This document shows, one piece after another, positions 1 through 4,886 of a DNA stretch of 7,108 bases. The stretch is from the NCBI GenBank assembly GCA_963548155.1, contig CAUUTP010000094.1, positions 1 through 7,108 of the forward strand. Direction: 5' to 3'. Each line of letters begins with the position of its first letter. Position 1 is the stretch's first letter. The stretch comes from Eikenella sp963548155 (GTDB lineage: Bacteria > Pseudomonadota > Gammaproteobacteria > Burkholderiales > Neisseriaceae). The notes below the pieces were generated by a model. That model did no database searches, was not told the DNA's origin, and saw only the letters and a program-made list of their open reading frames with translations. The translations under genes were made by a program, and so were the position numbers.

Positions 1-2
1 AC

Positions 3-209
3 CTGCCGCCCGAAGGCGTGGCCTACACCCGCCGCGTTACCCAAATCTGGTGCGGCTTTTTCATCCTCAACGGCAGCCTCGCCGCCCTGCTCGTACTGCT
101 CGAACAATACCGCTGGTGGGCACTCTACACCGGCATCATCGCCTACATCTTAATGGGCATCCTGATGGGCGGCGAATTCGCCTACCGCAAATGGGTGTTG
201 AAGTTGTAA
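3..209 (+). CDS. C-terminal part of a small integral membrane protein (5' end outside window)
   Basis: The reading frame is open from the first complete codon at position 3 to a TAA at 207-209, so this is the last 68 residues of a longer protein. A GTG at 18 could be read as a start, but the frame continues upstream of it (LPPEG...), so truncation by the window edge is more likely. Two hydrophobic segments are visible, one around IWCGFFILNGSLAALLVLL and one around WALYTGIIAYILMGILMGG, separated by a short polar turn (EQYRWW). The end is basic (YRKWVLKL), which suggests a cytoplasmic C-terminus. The pattern TRRVTQIWCGFF...NG...ALYTGIIAYILMGILMGGE reminds me of the COG4648-type membrane proteins found beside fatty-acid or aryl-polyene genes. 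I cannot check that, and no neighbouring gene is present to support it. A DUS-pair hairpin begins 5 bases after the stop and probably ends the transcript. Confidence 0.7.
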   Translation: MPPEGVAYTRRVTQIWCGFFILNGSLAALLVLLEQYRWWALYTGIIAYILMGILMGGEFAYRKWVLKL

Positions 210-214
210 TGAAC

Positions 215-259
215 AAAGGCTACCTGAAAAACAGAGATGATGGTTTTCAGGTAGCCTTT
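215..259 (+). terminator. DUS-pair hairpin terminator after the membrane-protein gene
   Basis: Two perfect Eikenella-type uptake sequences lie in inverted orientation: AGGCTACCTGAA at 217-228 and its complement at 246-257. With flanking bases they form a 16-bp perfect stem (215-230 with 244-259) around a 13-base loop. The stem starts 5 bases after the TAA at 207-209. The T-run after the stem is only three bases, so termination may be partial. Paired DUS acting as terminators is well known in Neisseria; the role here is inferred. Confidence 0.75.
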
Positions 260-331
260 GAGCTTATCTGGAAATGAAGCAGGCATATTTGCTGCCTAAG
301 TGAAAATCAAGCTGAAGAAATTTTGAATGAT

Positions 332-338
332 GGAGAGG
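332..338 (+). promoter_or_regulatory. Ribosome binding site deciding the start of the 347-916 gene
   Basis: GGAGAGG lies 8 bases upstream of the ATG at 347. The same frame could be extended to a TTG at 323, but the bases before that TTG offer only a weak GAAG. The ATG at 347 is therefore the better start. Confidence 0.6.
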
Positions 339-346
339 CGAACCTG

Positions 347-916
347 ATGTTTTCCGATTTACTGCTTTCAGATAATTTATCCCCGGCCCAGATGAAAAAA
401 GCAGCGGAGTTGAGTAAAAAATTCAGCCCAACCAACAAAGCCGACTTGGGAAAGGCCTACCACCTGCTATTTAGCCTGTTTTGCACCAACCGCATTCAAG
501 AAACGGAAATCTGCTTAGATGCTTTAACCAAGCTGAAATTCAACGGAAATTTCAACTTGTGGACGTTTATCGAACCCTGTTATTGTTTGAAATTCTTCTT
601 AACCCACGACGAAAGCGTCAAACAAGAAATCACCCGAATGCTGCGTGAAGACGTGAAATCGAAATGGCATGACGATGACGAACATCAGGAATGGATACAA
701 AAAATTCTGGATGGCGAATCGGTGAAAAATGCACAAGAAGAGTTAGACCGATATATTGACGACGGAGTGGAAAAAGAATATTTCTGGCGCGTTAACTTGC
801 TGACAGAATACTTGCACGTGCTGGCACTGGGCGCGACAGGTGTGTTGAATCCGTCCGTTGTTCGTGATGCCATTAATCAGAATCTGGCCAGATTAAGGGA
901 AATAAGTGCGGCATAA
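347..916 (+). CDS. Hypothetical cytosolic helical protein, 189 aa, AT-rich
   Basis: I do not firmly recognise this protein. It starts at the ATG supported by GGAGAGG and ends with TAA at 914-916. No signal peptide or membrane segment is visible. The sequence looks mostly helical: an N-terminal part with AELSKKFSPTNKADLGKAYHLLFSLF, a central KFNGNFNLWTFIEPCYCLKFFL block rich in aromatics and cysteines, an acidic stretch (KWHDDDEHQEW), and a C-terminal helix ending NLARLREISAA. The GNFNxWTxIEP block recalls small uncharacterised proteins of the DUF6707 kind, from memory only. Sampled lines of this gene are about 35-50 percent GC, clearly lower than the neighbouring pgk, and codon use includes many AAA and GAA. 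That fits horizontal acquisition. It stands alone between two DUS hairpins with no partner gene. An orphan immunity-type role is possible, but the sequence does not show it. Confidence 0.75.
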   Translation: MFSDLLLSDNLSPAQMKKAAELSKKFSPTNKADLGKAYHLLFSLFCTNRIQETEICLDALTKLKFNGNFNLWTFIEPCYCLKFFLTHDESVKQEITRMLREDVKSKWHDDDEHQEWIQKILDGESVKNAQEELDRYIDDGVEKEYFWRVNLLTEYLHVLALGATGVLNPSVVRDAINQNLARLREISAA

Positions 917-963
917 TCAGCTCGGTACGTGGCACTGGTTACCCACACGGAATCTGATACCAC

Positions 964-996
964 AAAGGCTACCTGGAACTTTCAGGTAGCCTTTTT
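964..996. terminator. Bidirectional DUS-pair hairpin between convergent genes
   Basis: An imperfect uptake sequence, AGGCTACCTGGA, at 966-977 faces a perfect inverted copy at 981-992. AAAGGCTACCTG (964-975) pairs with 983-994 to give a 12-bp stem around a 7-base loop, followed on the + strand by T5 (992-996). It lies 47 bases past the stop of the 347-916 gene and 25 bases past the stop of pgk, so it probably serves both. On the minus side it is followed by TTTG. Confidence 0.8.
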
Positions 997-1019
997 CTAT
1001 TCATTCAACACCGGCCGTA

Positions 1020-2201
1020 TCAGCCCGCCGCACGTTTTTCCAGCACGGCCACGCCGGGCAGTTGTTTGCCTTCCAGGAACTCCAAGAACGCGCCACCGCC
1101 GGTGGAGATGTAGCTGATTTTGTCGGCGATGCCAAATTTGGCGATGGCGGCCAGGGTGTCGCCGCCGCCGGCGATGGAGAAGGCGCGGCTTTCGGCGATG
1201 GCTTCGGCCATCACGCGCGTACCTTCGGCGAAACGGTCAAACTCAAACACGCCCACCGGGCCGTTCCACACAATCGTACCGGCTTCGCGCAGCAGCGCGG
1301 CGAGCGAGGCGGCGGATTGCGGGCCGATGTCAAGAATCATATCGTCTGCGGCCACCTCGGCCACGGCTTTGGTTTCGGCTGCGGCATCGGCGGCAAAGGT
1401 TTTGGCGCATACCACGTCTTGCGGCAGCGGCACGGCGCCGCCTTTGGCTGCCATTTTTTCAGCCACGGCACGGGCTTCGGCAGCCAAATCGGCCTCGGCT
1501 AGCGAGTTGCCGATGGGCTGCCCGGCGGCGAGCAGGAAGGTGTTGGCGATGCCGCCGCCCACGATCAGCTGGTCCACTTTGTCGGCCAGGCTGTTGAGAA
1601 TAGTGAGCTTGGTGGACACTTTGCTGCCGGCCACAATCGCCACCAGCGGGCGGGCTGGATTTTTCAGTGCCTTGCCCAGTGCGTCCAATTCGGCAGCCAG
1701 CAAAATGCCGGCGCAGGCAGCGGGTGCGGCTTCGGCCACGGCCACCAGCGAGGCTTCGGCGCGGTGCGCGGTGCCGAAGGCATCGTTCACGTAAATATCA
1801 CACAACGCGGCGTAGGCCTGACCGAGCTCAGCATTGTTTTTCTTCTCGCCTTTGTTCACGCGCACGTTTTGCAGCATCACCACTTCGCCAGGCTGCGGGC
1901 GCGGCGGGTTTTGCCGCCAATCGCTGCTCACGGGCACAGTGAGGCCGAGCAGGCTGCCCAGATGCGCGGCCACGGGCGCGAGGTCGTCTTCGGGCTTGAA
2001 TTCGCCCTCGGTGGGACGGCCGAGGTGGCTCATCAGGATAACGGCCGCACCGTTTTCCAGGCAGTAGCGCACGGAGGCGAGCGAGGCGCGGATGCGGGTA
2101 TCGTCGCCGATTTTGCCGTCTTTAATCGGCACGTTCAGGTCGGCACGGATCAGCACGGTTTTGCCGCGCACGTTTTGTTCGGTGAGTTTAAGGAAGGACA
2201 T
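1020..2201 (-). CDS. pgk: Phosphoglycerate kinase
   Basis: This cytosolic glycolytic enzyme interconverts 1,3-bisphosphoglycerate plus ADP and 3-phosphoglycerate plus ATP. The 393-aa product has normal bacterial length. The N-terminal domain shows the family signature VLIRADLNVP (residues 16-25), with R19, D21 and N23 of the phosphoglycerate site, then R36 in DDTRIRAS and HLGRP (59-63). NVRVNKGEKKNN and YVNDAFGTAHRAEAS follow. The nucleotide domain has GSKVSTKLTIL, the glycine-rich VGGGIANTFL, IVWNGPVGVFEFDRFAEGT, AGGGDTLAAI and STGGGAFLEFLEGK, which is the complete set. The ATG (complement of 2199-2201) follows AAAAGGGA with 5 bases between. The gene stands alone, without gap or fba beside it, and converges with the 347-916 gene. 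A promoter and a leader hairpin are visible upstream. Nothing appears broken. Confidence 0.98.
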   Translation of the reverse strand: MSFLKLTEQNVRGKTVLIRADLNVPIKDGKIGDDTRIRASLASVRYCLENGAAVILMSHLGRPTEGEFKPEDDLAPVAAHLGSLLGLTVPVSSDWRQNPPRPQPGEVVMLQNVRVNKGEKKNNAELGQAYAALCDIYVNDAFGTAHRAEASLVAVAEAAPAACAGILLAAELDALGKALKNPARPLVAIVAGSKVSTKLTILNSLADKVDQLIVGGGIANTFLLAAGQPIGNSLAEADLAAEARAVAEKMAAKGGAVPLPQDVVCAKTFAADAAAETKAVAEVAADDMILDIGPQSAASLAALLREAGTIVWNGPVGVFEFDRFAEGTRVMAEAIAESRAFSIAGGGDTLAAIAKFGIADKISYISTGGGAFLEFLEGKQLPGVAVLEKRAAG

Positions 2202-2243
2202 AGTTATCCCTTTTGGTTTCAGTTATTTGGTTGGGAAAATCGG

Positions 2244-2260
2244 GCGGCTGTGCCAGCCGC
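2244..2260 (-). promoter_or_regulatory. Leader hairpin of pgk
   Basis: On the minus strand GCGGCTG, GCA, CAGCCGC form a perfect 7-bp, three-base-loop hairpin. It lies 42 bases before the pgk ATG and downstream of the proposed promoter, so it would be in the 5' untranslated RNA. CCGATTTT follows it, a poor T-run, so it looks more like an mRNA-stabilising or partly attenuating stem than a full terminator. The role is inferred. Confidence 0.5.
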
Positions 2261-2273
2261 ATAAAACGCCGCC

Positions 2274-2302
2274 ATTATCTTATAAACAGTTGGGCGGTGC
2301 AA
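2274..2302 (-). promoter_or_regulatory. Candidate sigma-70 promoter of pgk
   Basis: Minus-strand GATAAT (2274-2279) matches TATAAT at 5 of 6 bases. It is preceded at exactly 17 bases by TTGCAC (2297-2302), which keeps the TTG of the -35 consensus. Transcription would begin near 2267 and give a leader of about 65 bases that includes the hairpin at 2244-2260. Confidence 0.5.
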
Positions 2303-2427
2303 ACGGGAGAAATGGGCTGCGCTGCAGTTTACGCTTTCAGCTAGCCTTCGAGGATAATCGCCTCCATGCGGTACAGGCATATAGTTTGGTTCCTTTTTGA
2401 TACATCGCCAGCTAGCCGGGACTACTC

Positions 2428-2524
2428 AGAGGCTACCTGAAAATGAGCGCAGCGAATTTCTGCGCAGCTAAAGCATAAGTTTCAACCCAACTGCAAACAG
2501 CAAGCTCTGTTTCAGGTAGCCTCT
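2428..2524. repeat. DUS-bounded intergenic element A, upstream of hslV
   Basis: Perfect uptake sequences at 2430-2441 and, inverted, at 2511-2522 form the ends of a 15-bp perfect inverted repeat (2428-2442 with 2510-2524) enclosing 67 bases. Inside is a second hairpin, GCGCAG (2447-2452) with CTGCGC (2460-2465). The loop is too long for a normal terminator, and no gene ends here. It looks like a small non-coding repeat unit or an inverted DUS pair into which sequence was inserted. Confidence 0.7.
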
Positions 2525-2547
2525 AGCTTCTGCCAGCTGGTAAACAA

Positions 2548-2575
2548 ATTGAAATTCGCGCGGCCGCCCTAATCT
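2548..2575 (+). promoter_or_regulatory. Candidate RpoH (sigma-32) promoter of hslV
   Basis: ATTGAAA (2548-2554) differs at one base from the heat-shock -35 CTTGAAA. After 12 bases comes CCCTAATCT (2567-2575), a partial match to CCCCATNT. Transcription would start about 30 bases before the hslV ATG. Heat-shock control of hslV is established in E. coli; here it rests on this match only. A weak sigma-70 reading (TTGAAA with TAATCT at 15 bases) is also possible. Confidence 0.35.
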
Positions 2576-2612
2576 GCCGCCTATTCCCAACTGTTTCAAC
2601 AAAGGAAGCACC

Positions 2613-3146
2613 ATGCAGCAATTCGACGGCACCACCATCGTTTCCGTACGCCGGAGCAACCAAGTCGCCATTGGCGGCGATGGCCAAGTCAGCCTGGGCA
2701 ACACCATCATCAAAGCCACTGCGCGCAAAGTGCGCAAACTGTATAACAACACCGTTTTGGCCGGATTTGCCGGCGGCACGGCCGATGCATTTACCCTGAT
2801 TGAGCTTTTTGAAGCCAAATTGCAGAAACACCAAGGCCGGCTCACTGTATCTGCTATCGAGCTGGCTAAAGAATGGCGCACCGACCGCGCCCTGCGCCGC
2901 CTTGAAGCCATGCTGATTGTGGCCGACAAAGACACCACCCTCATCATTACCGGCAACGGCGACGTGCTCGAACCGGAAGGCGGCATCGCCGCCATCGGCA
3001 GCGGCGGCTCATTCGCCCAGGCTGCCGCCCGCGCGCTGATGGAAAACACCGAGCTGCCGCCCGAAACCGTAGTGAAAAAAGCGCTGGAAATCGCCGGCAG
3101 CATCTGCGTCTACACCAACGACCAGCACACGGTGGAAACGCTGTAA
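2613..3146 (+). CDS. hslV: HslV (ClpQ) proteolytic subunit of the HslUV ATP-dependent protease
   Basis: HslV is the threonine peptidase of the cytosolic HslUV complex. Two hexameric rings degrade unfolded proteins fed by the HslU ATPase. The 177-aa product begins MQQFDG followed by TTIVSVRR. The six-residue leader is typical of betaproteobacterial HslV and must be removed to expose the catalytic threonine. In mature numbering T1, D17 (GGDGQ), K33 (ARKVRKL) and S124 (GSGG) are all present, along with FAGGTADAF, the core WRTDR and ITGNGDVLEPEGG. AAGGAAG precedes the ATG at suitable spacing. The gene is not followed by hslU, which is unusual because hslV and hslU commonly form one operon. After the stop come only DUS elements and then convergent ackA. 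DUS-bounded elements lie on both sides. HslU must be encoded elsewhere if the protease is functional. Confidence 0.97.
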   Translation: MQQFDGTTIVSVRRSNQVAIGGDGQVSLGNTIIKATARKVRKLYNNTVLAGFAGGTADAFTLIELFEAKLQKHQGRLTVSAIELAKEWRTDRALRRLEAMLIVADKDTTLIITGNGDVLEPEGGIAAIGSGGSFAQAAARALMENTELPPETVVKKALEIAGSICVYTNDQHTVETL

Positions 3147-3163
3147 TCACTCCAAATGCAAAC

Positions 3164-3268
3164 GGCTACCTGAAAACTTCAGCCCCAACGAAGTGAAAAC
3201 CAAACTCTGGTTTGCCGCTTGTTCCCCTGTCCGACCACATTGAGCAGGGGAATAATTTTCAGGTAGCC
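3164..3268. repeat. DUS-bounded intergenic element B, downstream of hslV
   Basis: A near-perfect uptake sequence, CGGCTACCTGAA, at 3163-3174 and a perfect inverted copy at 3258-3269 give a 13-bp stem (3164-3176 with 3256-3268) around 79 bases. Two more hairpins nest inside: AAACCA (3197-3202) with TGGTTT (3208-3213), and TTCCCCTG (3222-3229) with CAGGGGAA (3245-3252). It begins 17 bases after the hslV stop, so it could help end hslV transcription, but no T-run follows the outer stem. Confidence 0.7.
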
Positions 3269-3308
3269 TCACTCTAGGCTTACCCGATATACAAATAACA
3301 GACAAACA

Positions 3309-3352
3309 AAAGGCTACCTGAAACTGAAGATAAACAGTTTCAGGTAGCCTTT
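3309..3352 (-). terminator. DUS-pair hairpin terminator of ackA
   Basis: Perfect uptake sequences at 3311-3322 and, inverted, at 3339-3350 extend to an 18-bp perfect stem (3309-3326 with 3335-3352) with an 8-base loop. It is the strongest hairpin in the window apart from the zero-spacer palindrome at 4835-4864. On the minus strand it starts 24 bases past the ackA stop and runs into TTTTGTTTG. On the plus strand it is followed by ATTTTGCTTT, so it may also block read-through from hslV. Confidence 0.85.
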
Positions 3353-3376
3353 ATTTTGCTTTAACAGCCGCTTGGC

Positions 3377-4576
3377 TTATTCAATACCGGCCAGGTGGGC
3401 AGTATCTTGAGCAATCATCAGCTCTTCGTTGGTGGGGATAACCATGGCCAGCGGTGTGCTGCCGGCTTGGCTGATGATGCCGCCTTCGCCGAAGCGGGCG
3501 GCAAGGTTGGCTTTTTCATCTACGGTAAGGCCGAGGAAGCCCAGGTAGCCGATGGTTTTGCTGCGGATGGTGTCGGAGTTTTCGCCAATGCCGCCGGTGA
3601 ACACCAGCGCATCCAAGCCGCCTGCGGCCACGCTCATGGAAGCAACGTATTTGGCCAGGCGGTAGGCGAATACTTCCAGCGCGAGCTTGGCGCCTTCATG
3701 GCCTTTGCCGGCGGCTTCTTCGATTTCGCGGCAGTCGTTGGAAAGCTCGGAAATGCCGAGCAGGCCGCTTTGTTTGTGCAGCAGGTCAGTGATTTGCTCG
3801 ATATTCAGGCCGGCGTTATTGTGCAGGAAGGGGAACACGTTAGCGTCGATGTCGCCGCTGCGGGTGCCCATCACCAAGCCTTCGAGCGGGGTGAGGCCCA
3901 TGCTGGTATCACGGCACTTGCCGCTATTGGAAGCAGCAATGGAAGCGCCGTTGCCGAGGTGGGCAATCACCAAGCGCAAGCCTTCTTCACTGCGGCCGAG
4001 CAGGCGGGCGGCTTCGGCAGCCACAAAGCGATAGCTGGTGCCGTGGGCACCGTAGCGGCGCAGGCCGTATTTACGGTAGAGCTCGCGCGGCACGGCGTAG
4101 GTGTAGGCATGCTCGGGCATGGATTGGTGGAAGGCGGTGTCGAACACCACGGCGTGCGGCACGTGGCTGAAAATGCTCATGGCGGCACGGATGCCGAGCA
4201 GGTGGGCAGGATTGTGCAGCGGCGCGAGCATGATGCACTCTTCAATGCCTTTGATCACTTCATCATCAATCAGGCAGGATTCTTTGAAACGTTCGCCGCC
4301 ATGCACCACGCGGTGGCCGACTGCGCCGATGCGTTGGTCGAGCTTGCGCTCTTTGAGTTCGGCCATCAGGGCTTCCACGGCGCCGGTGTGGTTCGGCTTC
4401 TCGGCCAGGCTCACGGTGTGTTTTTCGCCATTTACTTTGAAGATGATGCGCGCGTCGGGCAAATTGAGCTTCTCGGCCAGGCAGCTCAGCAAAACTTCGC
4501 CGTTGGTGCTATCCAATACGGCGCCTTTAACGGAGGAACTGCCGCAGTTTAATACCAGAATCAGTTTGTCAGACAT
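3377..4576 (-). CDS. ackA: Acetate kinase
   Basis: AckA is a cytosolic enzyme that converts acetyl phosphate plus ADP to acetate plus ATP, the last step of the Pta-AckA overflow route, and works in reverse to activate acetate. The 399-aa product has the usual length. The first family signature is LVLNCGSSSVKGAV (residues 7-20), with N10, S13 and K17. HRVVHGGE (88-95), FDTAFHQSMP (145-154) and RRYGAHGTS (173-181) follow, the last being the second signature. HLGNGASI, MGTRSGDID, FTGGIGENS and the C-terminal PTNEELMIAQDT complete the fold. The ATG (complement of 4574-4576) is preceded by AAAGGGA at 4 bases, a rather short spacing. pta is not in the window. A DUS hairpin follows the stop. An extended -10 promoter and a terminator-like leader hairpin are visible upstream, so attenuation is possible. 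Confidence 0.98.
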   Translation of the reverse strand: MSDKLILVLNCGSSSVKGAVLDSTNGEVLLSCLAEKLNLPDARIIFKVNGEKHTVSLAEKPNHTGAVEALMAELKERKLDQRIGAVGHRVVHGGERFKESCLIDDEVIKGIEECIMLAPLHNPAHLLGIRAAMSIFSHVPHAVVFDTAFHQSMPEHAYTYAVPRELYRKYGLRRYGAHGTSYRFVAAEAARLLGRSEEGLRLVIAHLGNGASIAASNSGKCRDTSMGLTPLEGLVMGTRSGDIDANVFPFLHNNAGLNIEQITDLLHKQSGLLGISELSNDCREIEEAAGKGHEGAKLALEVFAYRLAKYVASMSVAAGGLDALVFTGGIGENSDTIRSKTIGYLGFLGLTVDEKANLAARFGEGGIISQAGSTPLAMVIPTNEELMIAQDTAHLAGIE

Positions 4577-4613
4577 GATGTCCCTTTATAGTAGGTTTAT
4601 ATGTGGATTACAC

Positions 4614-4634
4614 AAAAACGGCGGCTGCCCGCCG
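4614..4634 (-). promoter_or_regulatory. Terminator-like hairpin in the ackA leader
   Basis: On the minus strand CGGCGG (4629-4634), loop GCAG and CCGCCG (4619-4624) are followed directly by TTTTT (4614-4618). A GC-rich 6-bp stem with a tetraloop and a T5 tract is the layout of an intrinsic terminator. It sits 42 bases before the ackA ATG and about 45-50 bases after the likely transcription start. This is consistent with an attenuator, or with a terminator for a short leader RNA. Confidence 0.55.
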
Positions 4635-4686
4635 GCTGTTTGTTTTTCTTACGGATACAATGAACTTGCTAAGAAAATTGGCGGCT

Positions 4687-4695
4687 ATTGTAACA
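4687..4695 (-). promoter_or_regulatory. Candidate extended -10 promoter of ackA
   Basis: The minus strand reads TGTTACAAT, a full TGN motif followed by TACAAT (5 of 6 with TATAAT). No good -35 is seen 16-18 bases upstream, which is acceptable for an extended -10 promoter. Transcription would start near 4680, giving a leader of about 100 bases. Confidence 0.4.
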
Positions 4696-4834
4696 AAACT
4701 GCTTTATCTTCTCTATGCCTGCAGCCAATCTTAACGCAAGCAGGATAGGCAATAGGATGGGATACCGGATAAACGCAAACAGTATCAGCAAGCATCACGC
4801 TATTATGAAGAACGAGATGTTTTAGCTATAAACA

Positions 4835-4864
4835 AAGGCTACCTGAAAATTTTCAGGTAGCCTT
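4835..4864 (-). terminator. Zero-spacer DUS palindrome, terminator of dnaK
   Basis: Perfect uptake sequences at 4836-4847 and, inverted, at 4852-4863 are fused into a 30-bp perfect palindrome with no spacer; 4835-4849 is the exact complement of 4850-4864. On the minus strand it begins 22 bases after the dnaK stop and continues into TTTGTTTATAG. As RNA, the central AAAATTTT would supply the loop. Confidence 0.8.
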
Positions 4865-4886
4865 CATCACGCTAAGCAGCTGATGC

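Larger units (their letters stand above)
2202..2612. other. Divergent control region between pgk and hslV (411 bases, no gene)
   Basis: From left to right it holds the pgk ribosome site (AAAAGGGA, minus strand, 2207-2214), the pgk leader hairpin (2244-2260), the pgk promoter (2274-2302), an unassigned stretch (2303-2427), a DUS-bounded element (2428-2524), a heat-shock-like promoter for hslV (2548-2575) and the hslV ribosome site AAGGAAG (2602-2608). The unassigned part contains CAGCTAGCC twice (2338-2346 and 2409-2417). I see no convincing small gene here. Confidence 0.7.
4577..4886. other. Intergenic region between ackA start and dnaK end (310 bases, no gene)
   Basis: It contains the ackA ribosome site (AAAGGGA, minus strand, just before 4581), the leader hairpin with T5 (4614-4634), an extended -10 promoter (4687-4695), an AT-rich stretch at about 4696-4834 with no assigned function, and the DUS palindrome ending dnaK (4835-4864). 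I see no convincing small gene on either strand. Confidence 0.7.

Noticed and set aside
323..346. TTG at 323 as start of the hypothetical gene
   Set aside because: No good ribosome site precedes it, whereas GGAGAGG is well placed for the ATG at 347.
929..1117. A 62-codon + strand frame spanning the DUS hairpin into pgk
   Set aside because: It runs through a terminator hairpin and the antisense of the pgk end, and has no ribosome site or recognisable product.
1062..2264. Several + strand open frames across pgk
   Set aside because: All are shadows of pgk, with A/S/G-rich or arginine-rich translations and no recognisable domains.
2338..2417. CAGCTAGCC occurring twice, 71 bases apart
   Set aside because: The repeat is short, no similarity extends beyond it, and no structure or gene relates to it. 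It is most likely chance.
2468..3150. Minus-strand open frames across hslV
   Set aside because: hslV is complete with all catalytic residues. The opposite frames are arginine- or serine-rich and resemble no family.
3542..3550. CAGGTAGCC inside ackA, resembling an uptake sequence
   Set aside because: Only the 9-base core matches; the outer bases differ. It encodes the conserved GYLG part of acetate kinase, so it is a coding coincidence.
3395..4552. A 385-codon open frame on the + strand, antisense to ackA
   Set aside because: It mirrors the codon bias of ackA, which is intact with all signatures. The translated frame shows no recognisable motif.
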